Below are positions 21,931-34,499 of a stretch of DNA of 64,000 bases, one piece after another. Position numbers and translations under genes: made by a program. The notes under the pieces were generated by a model. It saw only the letters and a list, made by a program, of their open reading frames with translations, searched no databases and was not told the origin of the DNA. This DNA comes from Acanthococcus lagerstroemiae (taxonomy: Eukaryota > Arthropoda > Insecta > Hemiptera > Eriococcidae), in NCBI GenBank assembly GCA_031841125.1, contig CM063106.1, positions 34,158,001-34,222,000 of the forward strand, in the 5' to 3' direction. Every line of letters starts with the position of its first letter. Within the stretch, counting starts at the first letter, position 1.

Positions 21931-24664
21931 TTTGAAGTTTGTGAGGAATTTAATTGACACTGGCAACAGATACGAAGAACGAACTGTTGGTGACTGCTGA
22001 AGTCGTATACAGGGACACACTATGAGCACACAAAATTAAAAATGAGTATTTATCGGTTTAACGAATGATTCACGGAGCTCACAGATTTTAAAACGAATAT
22101 TTTACAGGTAAGAAAGGTAATTCGATCGGTATTATATAGGCTGACCGAATGAAAGCAGAAGCACCAACGTTACAAATAATACAAAGCTTACTCAGAGGTT
22201 CAAAAGCAACTTTCTTCTTGTGCATCAGGTATGCAAATTTTGTATTTTAATTGGCTTTCCGTGAAGTCATCGTCAGATTTTTTAGACTCGCTACGCAACG
22301 TCGTTGAGTTTAGAAAACAAAATTTCTCTTTCTTTTCTTGTTTTCGTTTGAAGTTTTCCCATTTTCCTGATCCGATCCAGTGAGCGGAAAAACAACGTTC
22401 TATATCAAACTTTTCCAAAAGCCACGCTAATTTGTTTTTCCAAGGTGGGGAAAAACAAATTGTCTGTTGAAATACAAACTGTTTTCCCAAACGGATCTAT
22501 AGATAGGCGATAAAACCTGCACTAAAGAGCGCTACAAAATCACTTGCGCGGGTGAAACTGAAAGGGTGATCATGGATAATTTTAAATGGAAATACTGCTA
22601 TCTTTAGGAAGGCAAAAAACGGCCCAAAATTATTCCACCCACTTGCATTGACTGTAATTCTATTGTTTAGTAACAATACAACAAAATGTATAGGACGAGA
22701 TTTTTCTTAAAATCAATTTCTAACTGATTTAAAGACGTTTAAAGTTTGCTGTAATCTTATGGAAAATTCAAAATTGTACATGATCACCTTTTCAGTATGC
22801 AGGGCTGCCAACTTTGGGAACTCCAAGTATTAGTGCCTATGAAGAAAAAGGTCGTTTTGCAAATGAATCTAAACAGTTCACAAAACAAAAACGCTCTTTT
22901 GTGTCTTTAAATGGTTTGAATGCAGGGGTATTACAAAAAATTCGTTTTTACAACACCTGTACCGAAAAGTCCGCTTTACCTCCCCGTTACTCATCAATTC
23001 CACATATTAATTTTGCACTTTCTGAGACAGTGTGAAATAGTATGACTCTGGTGTTGGGAGTCCTTGTCTTCAATTCTCCTGCTACAAAAACTCACAACCC
23101 TTACTATTCTTCCCCTAATTGCGTAATACACTATTTCGTAAAAACAGGAAAAGATGTTCAGTGATTTGTTTTTGTTTGAATGTTGGACAAAAAGTGGATC
23201 TGTGATCTTGATTTTTTATTAAATATTAATCCGATTGACTTGTAACTTTGTCATAAATGAAATAGGTATACCTAATCGATGAATTCAGGAAAGTCGATAT
23301 TTAAAAAAAGAACATTATCCGAATAACGTTACCCCCCCCCCCCACATACACACACAACATCAATTTCTGGAAGGAAGAAGCATTTTTCATTTGGACGCTG
23401 TTTAACAAAAGGGAACTAACCCACATTTGTAAACAAAATGAGTTATTAGTATTATTGGAAAGAGTGTAAAACGTAGAATTTTTCAAAATTGGGCCCCCAA
23501 TTCAAAAATGTGTACTCACGTTAAAAAAAGCTTATCAATAAACGCAATGCCATATAGTTTTTACATGACTCTTGAACTTCAAATCACGTGTTCTCAAAAA
23601 GCGGGTTTTGTGGGTTAGTTCTCTTTTATTAAACAGCGTCCATTTATTTCTGGAATTCGGAGGCAGTTCACTGAATATTAGCCATATTGCTAAGAATTCC
23701 CATTTAATATCAACTTTCTAGTTTCCACTTCCAGCTCCACGCTTTTAGATTCTAGAGGTAGGCTTTTATTCCTATCTTCCTCCCTTCCCTTAACCGCTGA
23801 TTCAAAGCGCCGAAATTAACTATTGTCAGACTGTCAGCAGCCTCCCTTCCTCCCAAAAAAGTGGTCTAGTTCTTAGAAAGGTCGAGAGTTAAGAACGAGT
23901 GCGTATTTAAAGGCTTATTATATCTCAGAAAGTAAGACGGGAAAGGGCAGATATTTCTCGTAACCTGACTACATATTGTTTGGTCAACTATCACACAAGA
24001 ATTTGCAAGTTCAGAATTAAAAGTTGAGACCTCAATTATTTTTAATCATAAATTATCCGACTCCAGAGTGCTTCTTGCATAACCGGGGCTGGAATTACTA
24101 TGTACATATCAACTGACTGAAATGTATGTATTTTCATTTTATTCATTGATGGGTGCTTAGTATTGGTAAGTATTGATAATGGAGGTGGTACTTGAGATCA
24201 GGGCGAACAATTTTCTGGTAGAATGGAGAAGAATGGTGGTTACCAAGTATGATAATGGCGTGTGTTCAGTACACTTAACAGTTACCAGATACTGCTACAT
24301 AGGCCAGCACCACGGAATAATTTGTACTCACATAAATTTTCAGTCGTTTTCTATTCTGTTTTCGATAGAAATTACAAACTTTCCTTTGTTGTTGTCCAGA
24401 CTCCACTTTTACCACGAAAATCAAAAGTTGGTAGCTCAATCCATTACTTGCATTTGTTAGTAACGAAACGCAAACATTTTGTCCCACTCCGCTTTAATTA
24501 TAGTTAGTTCGATTTCAGTTAAAATTGTCACTAAATAAGCTCCTATCTCTTCCTTATACCCATACAGAAGTTTCACCTATTAAACTACTGTAATATGTAG
24601 CTGACATTTACAAATAAAACCAGACGAATTGAAAAAAAAAATAAAAAAAATAGAGTAAAAAGCT
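21931..24664. other. Intergenic region between CAPZB 5' end and PPWD1 3' end
   Basis: It contains the CAPZB 5' UTR/promoter just above 21930, a poly-C tract at 23332-23343 and the MITE at 23393-23641. I recognise no conserved protein. The rest shows ordinary AT-rich sequence. Confidence 0.5.
23393..23641. mobile_element. MITE with ~32-bp inverted repeats, 249 bp
   Basis: The ends begin GGACGCTGTTTAA at both termini and the inverted repeats continue through AACTAACCCACA, with two mismatches seen. ATTT lies on both flanks. The interior carries the phrase AAATTGGGCCCCC...CACGTTAAAAAAAGCTT, shared in inverse orientation with 14561-14742. Confidence 0.75.
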
Positions 24665-27600
24665 TTATTTCACAGTTACACTAATAATTTGAACATCATC
24701 ATACGGTTTGTCAGTTTTTGGATTGGTTTTTACATTACTTATATTCTGCACTACCTCCATACCTTTGACAACGCGGCCGAAAACTGTATGTTTATTATCC
24801 AGCCATGGCTAAAAGAAAGAAATATATTAAAACAAGAGTCAGTAATTGAAAATTAGATTAAGATATCATTTAAATATGAATCGACGCATGCAAAAACAGG
24901 TTAAGTCACCGATTTTGCTAAAATCAGTTCTGTGCATGGGCAACACTGCCATACCAAGACCGACACTTCGACACAGCATAGGAAAAATACTGGCTCGATT
25001 CGTCGAACCATTGTGCCAAAAAAATATATTTGAGATTTTCATCGCGGAAAAACAGGTTAAGTCCATTTTTTTTTCATGCAAGACTAAGTTAAGTCCACAG
25101 TTGTTCTTATCAAACCACATGTCGAGGGTCGTGCATGTCTGTAGTTTTCGTAATATTTCGCTTGTGCTTGATTGTACCTTTGATTAATGAATTTCGTTTC
25201 ATTATGGAGGAAAATTCTCTACAATCAATTTCTGCCAAACAGGCAAAACCGAGTTCGGTTAGAAAAAAAGTTTAAAGTATGATAGAATTCTTAGAAGTGA
25301 AACGTTTGCCGTAATGAATTTTGATTAGGTATTTCGTATGATTTGAAAGAAAGTTTTGAATAAAATTAAAATCTTGATTTGTAATTTTAATTATTTTGTA
25401 AGATTTATAATAAAGCATGCAATTATCGTACATTATGACGTAAAAGGTAAGTTTTCCCCTAAATAGAAATAATTCTGAAAATTTTCCCAAAACATAGACA
25501 GGATTTTTTAGAACTTCGCGCGAGAAAACAGGTTAAGTCCATTTTTCTTTTTGGAATATCTCGCTAGCGCTAACAGATACACGAAAATCGAGACTGGCAA
25601 CATTTTTCTCATCAGAAATACCATATTTGGACCTAGTCATACGGAGCGTCAGTGTTACCACTTTGCCGTAAAACGTTTTTTTACTCTCTTGTAAAATTTT
25701 AAAAATGTGACTTAACCTGTTTTTGCATGCACCGATTCATATAAAGAGTAAGATTAAGATATCATTTAAATATAAAGAGTAATAATTTTTTCATCTTGAC
25801 TGAGGAATACCATTTTATTCTAAAACTGCATTTGACAGAACTTACAGTAGGAATGACGGTAATGAAAAACTGACTGCCGTTTGTGTTTGGTCCGGCATTT
25901 GCCATACTCAGTGTGTATGGTCGGTCATGCTTGAAATTTGGTCTGAATTCATCTTCAAATTCTCCGCCCCAAATACTTTCACCACCACTTCCAGTACCTA
26001 GTCATGATGTTACATTAAACGAACGTACGACTTAAAATAGGAAGGAGCAGTCCGAAAATTAACACAGATATAACTAATAAACATTAAATTACCAGTGGGG
26101 TCGCCTGTTTGTACCATAAAACCTTTGATCACTCGATGGAATATATGTCCATTATAATAACCGTTTTTACTGTGCACGCAGAAGTTTTCAACTGCTTTAG
26201 GGCACTCTTTGAATAAGCTCAGATGAATGTCACCCATTGTCGTGTGTATGATGGCATTGTCATATAATCTTTGAATACCTACCAAAGGATAAATAAAACA
26301 TGTTAATCCAAAAAAAAAAAGTCAAGAACTGCTTTCGCACACGATATGAATTATCTCAAGTTTCGAACTCCTATGAGGAATTACTTTCAAAAGCAAAATA
26401 TAGCCACATTTCAGGCACATAATTCATCCTTACCTGAAGCTTCAGTAGCCGAAATAATATCTTCTTTTGATGGTTTCTCATTGAATACATCGCGATCAAT
26501 ATCAGGAGACTTCGTGTCTTCTGGTTCTCTCCTGTAAGGGTAAACAATGATTAATAATTAAGCATTAGCATAAGTAAACTCTAACGAATAAGAAAATTGA
26601 AACAAAACATTGAAGACAAAAATAAAATTAGACTGACCGACTGAACATGTAAAATCGATTTTTCTTGTACGCGGTGCAAAATAATGTAGGATCAGGCTGA
26701 ATACTCTCTAGAGTAGGATTATCTGAGGCTTTCATTTCAACAGTAACAGTCGCCTTGGACTTGATGATGCTGCCCTATAAAATGCATGCGGAATTATTTC
26801 AAGAAAATTTAGATTTTGAGGTTCACCGTTACTAGGTTCACCACTTGATTATGTGGAGAAAACATTGGCACAATTCATATTACAATAGTATAATACTCAG
26901 ATCGCTGCTGGGTTACTTTTTATGTATTTTCCACTCAGTAGATATGATCAACTTTACTTGGCCAACAGAGTAAATAAGAATATAATAATGATTTCCACAT
27001 AGGAATACATACCTGAAAGAGAGCAATTCGCATTATTCTCAAGTTTTCTGGTTTTCCTATAATTTTTACCAGTCGATTGGTAAAAAGATTGACAATTTTA
27101 ACGCCTAACATGGAAGGATACATTAAGAAATATCCGCTTTCGTCAAATAACAAATTACACAATCGAAGAGCACCAGTGTTATCAAGTTCTTTTTCCACTG
27201 CCATCCTGAGTAATAAACAATAATCTATTAATTGACTGGAAAAGAATAAATCTTTAAAATTTGGTATTATACTGCCTGCCATATATGGTTATAGTTATAT
27301 TACCACCATGTAATTATACTTTAATACCACTTACATTATTTCAATGATGCAGTCAAAAATCTCAATTTGTGATGGATTTTATTACTACTCTTACCTTCTT
27401 GAAAACTCCATCGCTGGAACCTGCTGTTTTTTATCCTGCAGTTCTTTGTACACAGATAGCGATTCATCAATAACACGTAATAACTTCCCAGTTAAAAACT
27501 TGAATACTCGAATCTAGAAAGAGAGAATTAAAACTTATTTCTAGTTACTGAATAATAGACTGAAATATTAATTATTAATCTACCACTTTTAATACCTTCC

Positions 27601-29039
27601 TATCGACAGAAAAAGTAGCGAACTTGGTGCCTTGTTGATTGAAACAAAGATGAGTGGGACACGTTTTATTCTTAAAAAACTCGTATAAATCGGTATCCAG
27701 TCTAGATTCGAAATTCACGTTTTTGGGAAATTTGTAATCATTCCTCGGGCCAGTCCAATATTCCAAAAGACCTTTGTTGTCAACCGAGATCACTACGTCA
27801 TAAACAGGATTGAACTACAAATAAAACATACAATTAAGCAAAGCACTGACAGGTACAAAATATGAAGATGAATCACAGTACGACGCTGATTTCTCACTTT
27901 AATAATAACGACTGGTTCAAGATGTAACTTATCGAATCGATGAAGTACGTCTCCGTTTCCCATTGCATTAAAAATGTGAATTGAAGGACTTTCTGCCTCC
28001 GATCTGGTTAATATCAATACAACAATGTACATGAATACGACTTTATGACGTTAACATAGATAGTGGAAGAATTCTGCACGAAGTAAAAACGGGTAAAAGA
28101 GATTACAGTCAATTTGGATCTTACACTGCTAACGTTTGAATAGCATCCCCAGATGAATGTATCCAGCATACGCACTTCGGTGCAAAATTCAGTTTCATCA
28201 TATTGATCATGTCTGAAACACGGAAATGGGCATTCAAAAACCCGGCAGCAATATATACTGAAGGTAATGTTAATACAGTGAACAGGTACTGGCACAGGCG
28301 AAGCCTTCAGTATTACCATGTACTCACCAAAATTTATAACGTCAAAAATCTTCAAAGTTTTATCTGTCGCAGCTGTACACAAAAGAGTACCATTGTAGTT
28401 ATCAACCACGTCAGTGATGGCGCCTAAATGTCCACGGAAATGTTTAACAAATTCAATTGAGTCTTCTGTCTTTTTCCAAAATTTCACGTGTCCATCGAAA
28501 CTGCCGGTTGCAATGAAATCGGTTCTGTAAGATTTAATAAGGAGTAAATACCTGTACGAACTACATTTTCTCTAAATCTACTTAGATTCAAAAACTCGAT
28601 TTTCTTGGCCCTTCTCAATTGGACGGTTCGAATCTGTCATGTTAATGTTTCAGATGTAAGATAATCAACACACTGCATCGCTAAAACGTCAACAGTTGAA
28701 TACCAAGTTTCATTGTTCGATGGTTTCATCGGAAAATACCTTCAGAATAGAATAGACTTACTTCGTGACAACAACATGAGTAATGACGTCCCGGTGCATG
28801 TAACTTCTCTCATAGCATTCTGCCAATGGGAGATTTTTGAGATACAGATCTTCCCTGTCCAAAACTGAAACCATAATTTGAAACAAGGATTTAAATTCGC
28901 AACAGTCAAACATATGGCGAAAATCAAATGTCGTAGCCTTGGGGTTACCTTTTCTTTTCTTTTTACTAGGTTCTTCAGATACTGCTGCCGGCTGAGGCTC
29001 GATTTCTTCAGATTCAGCTGTTCTTTCGTGTTCATCCAT
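24665..29039 (-). CDS. PPWD1: Peptidylprolyl isomerase with WD40 repeats, PPWD1
   Basis: PPWD1 is a spliceosome-associated nuclear cyclophilin. Thirteen exons: 29039-28949, 28864-28762, 28524-28328, 28212-28125, 28003-27898, 27814-27596, 27513-27395, 27205-27013, 26774-26638, 26531-26434, 26278-26093, 25997-25846, 24808-24665. Phases agree throughout, giving 610 residues (human about 646). A basic KKKRK lies at 26-30. [20 protein letters not shown] sequence and the WD40 region occupy about residues 40-400. The cyclophilin domain is about 455-610 with [20 protein letters not shown] (R499, F504, M505, Q507), GSQFFIT (F557), W565 and H570, so all main catalytic and cyclosporin-contact residues are kept. 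The stop TAA lies inside AATAAA. Intron 12 is enlarged by a transposon. Confidence 0.96.
24875..25741. mobile_element. TA-flanked DNA transposon in PPWD1 intron 12
   Basis: Terminal inverted repeats of about 34 bp (TGAATCG, GCATGCAAAAACAGG, TTAAGTCAC) bound 863 bp flanked by TA, as in Tc1/mariner-like elements. AACAGGTTAAGTCCAT recurs internally several times (about 25047-25066, 25084-25096, 25530-25545) as subterminal repeats. No transposase frame is seen. The target is a 31-bp tandem duplication whose AGATTAAGATATCATTTAAA core lies at 24855 and 25751. Confidence 0.8.
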
Positions 29040-29204
29040 TATTAACTCTTTGCTGTTATAAGGTTAAAGAAGACTGATGAAGTAATTACACTGGGTCATG
29101 GAACAATTTTCGACTGTGGCTCAAGAATAATGAAGCGAAGGAGCGAAGCAAAACTTGGCAAATTCTAATCTCTAATGCGTCGGTACTGATAAGAATGATA
29201 ACGA

Positions 29205-29628
29205 AAAACAAACAACAACAACAACGAATTAAATCATCATCAACAACAACAGATTTCGATAAAAATGAGCACATTTGCTGCAAAAGGGATGTTTTTTTCA
29301 ATTTTCCGCTAACCGCACAGGCGCCGAACTTTCTAAAACTCAGTGGGGGCTCGTCGATAAAATTACGATTAGGTACTTCAAAATTTTAACATTTCTAGAT
29401 TTTACACTCAGTTGCTGATTTTTTCAGTGGGTGCGTGAGCCCCGGGCACCCATGGGTTTCGGCACCTATGGTTAACCGCATTCATTCTTGAGATATTTTG
29501 AAGAAAAAAAAACCATTAAAATTGCCATAAAGTGCTGCGCTGAACTCCCCCTTTTTGCCCCCTTTTCCTTATCAGTTTTTCTTCAATTGATGCTAGCGAA
29601 CCTACAATTTGCCCGGTCCGAATATTCG
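29205..29628. mobile_element. MITE of TTCGGACCGGGCAAA family, copy A, carrying an insertion
   Basis: The sequence is an inverted copy of 42364-42654. It shares AACAACAACAAC, GATTTCGATAAAAATRAGC, TTCATTCTNGAGATATTTTG, GCTGCGCTGAACT and the end TTTGCCCGGTCCGAAT. It is split by the 155-bp element at 29318-29472. The left terminus is eroded. Confidence 0.75.
29318..29472. mobile_element. hAT-like MITE nested in copy A
   Basis: It is flanked by a perfect 8-bp duplication TAACCGCA (29310-29317 and 29473-29480). The ends are CAGGCGCCGAA and the inverted AGGTGCCGAA. The related copy B keeps the unoccupied site with a single TAACCGCA (reverse strand, 42499-42506). Confidence 0.85.
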
Positions 29629-29840
29629 TATCCTGCTGGCTGCTGCACTAAGATCTGATTTCTGCCTGATTTCTTTCTCAAAATTTCAGAACTTGCATGC
29701 TATAGCGCTATAGCTGATATACCTATTACCTACATAAGCAAATAGGCCTACTTTTAGGATTTTTGAACCTTGGGATTCAAACTTGGTGGAGCTTCCCTGG
29801 CACAAGAAAAAACTCGAACAGCAGGGCTAAAATGATATGA

Positions 29841-30081
29841 AAAGAGGTTAGTTAGAATCAAAACCAATACACTTGCCTTTTTACTTCAAGGGCGCAAATA
29901 GGCAAAATGCAGTACACGAGTGCAGGAATATCTTTTGCAACGCCTGTGAACGTGGAGTATGCAATACATACTGCACATTCACAGGCGCAGCATGAGATAT
30001 TCCTGCACTCGTGTACAGTATTTTGCCTATTTGAGTATTTGAAGTAAAGTTGCAAGCGTCGGTTTTGATTCTAACCTCTTC
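29841..30081. mobile_element. Palindromic MITE, copy 2
   Basis: This is a longer copy of the 10381-10566 family. The arms begin AAGAGGTTAG at both ends, then AATCAAAACC, CTTGC, GCAAATAGGCAAAAT, GTACACGAGTGCAGGAATAT and TTCACAGGCG-type sequence. The palindrome is centred near 29961. Confidence 0.85.
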
Positions 30082-30505
30082 ATATGTGTATAGCCTATAC
30101 CTATGTATTTAAGAAAGAAAAAAAGAAGGGGGAAAAACAACAGAAACTATGACATTTAAGTTTTAATGATATCATTTTGGTTGGTAATAGTGCCTTATGG
30201 TAATTTCTAAGGATTTTTAATCTTCCATTTCCCAGGAAGGGGGAGGGGGGTTATAGTCTGAATTTTTTGTGCATGTGCGGGTAACTGATTAGCGAGCAGT
30301 AAACAGTTTTTATTTCTATTTTTTTTTTCCATTTTGTACAATATCTTAGTTGACGAGGGCGGTTCCGAGTTTGTAAGCCTGTTAGTGTTCTCCGGAAGAC
30401 ACCATGAGGAGGTCGGCTTATTACGTAATAGATACATGTTCAGTGTATTTATTTTCATCTGTACCTTATCGTCAGTGTTACTCATCAAATCCGTTAGCGG
30501 CACCA

Positions 30506-30633
30506 TAGTCTGTTTCACGAAAGAAACGCCCAAGTTATCAGTTTTCAGTGATGGGTGAACGGGCATCGTCGTTCACTAAACAAACGCACCGATCTGTGCA
30601 TTCTTTACCTTTTGTTAAAGGTGAAACAGACTA
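30506..30633. mobile_element. Short TIR element, perfect 13-bp ends
   Basis: TAGTCTGTTTCAC and its exact reverse complement bound 128 bp. The left-end phrase CTGTTTCAC..AA..AAACGCC..AGTTATCAG recurs at 60346-60380, so there is a second, partial copy. Confidence 0.75.
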
Positions 30634-30716
30634 ATATGAGTAATTTATGTAGAGTATGTATATGAAAGAATAGCCTACTGCCTGCTCACAGGCGCCTATA
30701 AACTATGTGTAGTGGG

Positions 30717-30810
30717 ACGTATGGCGATGCACGCATGCCAAAGTGGCCCCTATGACACCGCACCCCCGGCCATAAGAACTACCCTTTCGAGTATCGCGTC
30801 AGTGACCAGA
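30717..30810. repeat. Dispersed repeat (GCGATGCACGCATGCCAAA family), copy 2
   Basis: It matches 15165-15240 through the CACCGCACCCC phrase and continues with CCCTTTCGAGTATCGCGTCAG. The end resembles CCCTTTCGAGCATTACTTCA at about 42787, so a longer consensus probably exists. Confidence 0.5.
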
Positions 30811-32466
30811 GGGATGGCGCCTATAAAATTACGGGTCTAAACTGGACTACTTGCACGGACTAAACTCGGCTATTTAGGTGGACTTAACTCAGAAACACTC
30901 CCGGACTAAACTCGGCTGCGACGTGGTCCTTTCGGGACTAAATACGGATGCAGCCGTTAACGAAGGGCCCTGGAGCCCGGGTCCAATGAGTACACCTCTA
31001 AATCTGGTCCTGCACGTATGCACTACGTATATGTATGTATACCTACAGGCCATAACGCACCTGTAGAAGCTACAACGATTTTGATGCTATAATACAGGGA
31101 AGAACTAAATGTAGTGCGCGACGCCTAGTGTCCAAATTTTGAATCGAAATTGTGATCCCTAGTCGTACATGGTGCCAGTGTCCTCAGGGTCTGGCGGCAC
31201 TGAGTTCTGATAAAATGAAGATTCTTAATACCTCTTATTGATATAGTTCGTTACGGCTCTTAAATTACATGACATTCTAATTTTTCACAGCTCGAGTGTT
31301 TTTCTGCTAGTTCCGTTTTTCTTTTGACACGTACTCACTTTAGAACATCAACAAATTTTCATTTTTTTATTCGGATTCTGTCCGAAAGATATTACAGCCC
31401 TCGGTCTACTTAATCTTAGCATGTTGATAGCACAGGATAAGGTGATGCGGAATAGAAAAACTCATGCAGCTATTCCACGAACGCCAATGCTGTATGTTGT
31501 ATGTACCACAAAGACACGCTATGATTGCAACACAGACTTGATCTAGGCATCGAAGAACTAAAAGATTAGAGAAACGTTTACTTCGTGATAAAAATACTTA
31601 ACTTCATACAAAACAATTAATAGAAAGTAACAAATGTTTAAAAATAAATTTATAATCTTATGAATTACGATTAACTGACTCGGTCCAGTATCACATTTCA
31701 TGTTAGATTTACAAAATATTCGATCAAGACTCAGCTTATTACGTAATTTCTTCATTTATCGTTATTTGTTGAACATACCTATGCCATTGATACCATTTTC
31801 AAAATGATTGAATTACAAAAATAAAAATGAAATCTCAATAAAATACGAAATTAAAAACAATATCTTACATTGGTTCATTGAAAATCAATACAAAGCGTAA
31901 GTTAGGACTGCTACAGAAACGACTCAACTCTCCCAGGAGTTTTTCTCTTATTGTAAATGGAATGCTCAGAAAAATTCTGAAGGTGTAAGTCTATATTTAG
32001 CGATGTGAACATATTAAGATCAGTAATTGACACTACAACCGTACACGGGTACCAAGTTATTACTGTTCATTCAAAAAGGAAAAATTAGCGTTCAATAACA
32101 TAGTAAAATTATAGTTACACAAGAATTATTTTAATAAAATTGAATAAGTAAGTACCTAAAAATATCGTGAGATCTTAAATATATGGCAATACATTAGATT
32201 GGGCACATATAAAATGCACGATGTTCTTGGACTAAAATATCTTTCAATTTTATTGAAGTACTGGTTCGGAATGGTACACTTGTTATATAAACAGACTATA
32301 ATACAACGTGAATATTTTTGAATTAACGTGCCGAGAATTTTATGAAAATATAATAATCATTACGTTGGAATACATCATTATAATATTCAGAGTACGCACA
32401 TTTAAAAGATACACATAAATATATTTGAACGAAAGGAAGGAAAAGAAATCAAAATCAGTACAGAAT

Positions 32467-34499
32467 TCAGGCCTGGTAAGTCGGCACATTACTACTAATA
32501 TTATAGGATTGTGAAGAGTTAATCACAGGTTCAGTTTTGGGGTAACTTTGATGAGGTACGTTGTCAATATTTTCATATGGATCGTGAGGACCAGCTCCAG
32601 GATCTACACCTGGAACAAAAAGTAACCAGTTTTAATTACACGCAAAAACATTAAATTTATAATTTTTAAGGGATCACTGAGCGTTCATCAACTGAAGGGA
32701 AGGCTCTATTTAAAAGCACAGTAACAGACTCAAACACGGAGTTAGTTTTTTGCATGATAAATGAGTGATTAGATGATGATAATCAACATCAAGAGCCCTA
32801 TCTGGTATTGACAAATTAATCATTCCTATTCATAGAAAAGATCCTAAAATATTTCTAGTTTAAAATGACTAATCGTAATTTAAACAAGCGAAAGTCCATA
32901 TTGACATTATCTCTTCATTTCTTATCAAAAATATATCAACATCCTGTTTCCAGTCAAGTAGGAAATACAGATAATGGGTGTACCCTAGCTTCCTATAGTT
33001 CATGGAACATATATTTAATACATTCATCACTTAAAATTTTCCTAAATTCAAATCAACAAGATTAAAACAAATATTTTACTCCTCTCTATGTCCCATACTG
33101 AACAACTATTTTGCACTACGCATTTCGAGAGGTGATTCTGAGGTACTTTTCCACGCTGAACACGATACTGCGACCCATTTTTCTCTATCACGTCACAATT
33201 CGGGGTTCTGAACGACTGAAATTCGTTTCCATTTTGTTTTTGCAGTGAAATAAGCGGTACCACTGACTGGAAACAGACTTTGAAACAGATGGAATACGCA
33301 CCACTATGTACAACCTCAACACTCAACAACACAAATCAGTATGACCACATTCAGTTCCTAAACCTCTTTTTGAACACATTTAGTTGAATTTCTTATAGTT
33401 TTTGATCAGAAAAACTAGACGTAATAGAGAAAAACCGCCGACGGCACTATATTCAGCGTTGAAAAGTACTCAAGAATCACCTCCTTAAATGCGTTGTGCA
33501 AACAAGAAATTTCACTTTGTTCAGTAGTGTAACCGATTCCAGCGATAGCCAGGGGTTTGACCCTGGAAGCCTTGATTCCAGACGCCTAATTAGCATATAA
33601 ACAAGAAGCTTCACAACCAACCGAAGAAAATCAGATTAGGATTAACTTTCCCTGTTTTAGTTCGAGTTCATCCCTGAAATCATGAAAACATGAAATACTC
33701 ACCAAAAACAGGGGTCAACGCTTGAGGTAACCCATCATTCAGTCCTCCCGTTTTATCACTACACATTTTACTCAACAAGGGTGTTGACATGAATCTGAAC
33801 CCCACGTGAAGTAAGTACGCAAACACTGGCATGATAATATTTTCTGTAGTCAAGACGCATTCAATAATAATCATCAGATTAGTAAAAATATAATCAAGTT
33901 CAAAATATTTTCTAATAGGTTCTTACCACGTGAAAAAAATATCAGCCGGAAGAGAAGTATAACATCCGATACAATCCCGATGATATTGACTCGAATAGCC
34001 TAAATATAAATAAATATTGATTTCATTATTTCATGAGCACTTTTTATTCTCATATCGAATACGAGAGAAAGTAGACGTTATATACGTACTAAAATCAGCG
34101 GTATCTCGTTCTGACTGTCCTTGATACACCAGAGAAGGATAAACAGGAACATGGTATTATAAAACAGGAAAGCGTTGCTTCCTCCTAACGCTAATACACT
34201 GTAAATATAATAGAGCACACGGTAATAAACCAATAATAATTAATTTGTTGTATTTCGTTTCCTTTCTATGAAAACACAGTAGAAGCTTACCATGTTGCAA
34301 TACAAAGGTGGCACGTAAAAATCCCCTGAAAATGAAGATAATCGTGAGTAAATGAACACTAGCTTCACTCACTGAAACCAGCTAATAATATTCTACTGCG
34401 GTCATTCATCACTCATTATCTGTTATTGAGGTACACGACAATGATCATACTCACGAATAAATCCAAGTTGGGTAACAGATGGTAATCGATTAGAGCCAT
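32467..34499 (-). CDS. AGTRAP: AGTRAP-like multi-pass membrane protein
   Basis: It resembles type-1 angiotensin II receptor-associated protein, a small endomembrane protein. The ligand role is vertebrate knowledge and cannot be assumed here. Six exons: 34499-34455, 34325-34291, 34198-34090, 33999-33927, 33843-33703, 32609-32467, in consistent phase, giving 181 residues (human 159). Four hydrophobic segments lie near 13-32, 37-52, 64-86 and 91-112. Family-like features are the Asp-Ser pair after helix two (CIKDSQNE, 51-58) and the loop LLSKMCSDKTGG (111-122), where AGTRAP has a basic segment ending in GG. A soluble tail holds PYENIDN (146-152), similar to the YQTIDS of human AGTRAP. The identification rests on topology and these short motifs. 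Confidence 0.7.

Larger units (their letters stand above)
29040..32466. other. Intergenic region between PPWD1 and AGTRAP-like gene
   Basis: It holds PPWD1's promoter side, the nested element pair at 29205-29628, palindromic MITE copy 2 (29841-30081), the TIR element at 30506-30633 and a dispersed repeat at 30717-30810. From about 31100 to 32400 it is AT-rich. A minus-strand AATAAA (plus 32249-32254), 213 nt past the AGTRAP-like stop, is a plausible poly(A) signal. No further gene seen. Confidence 0.5.
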
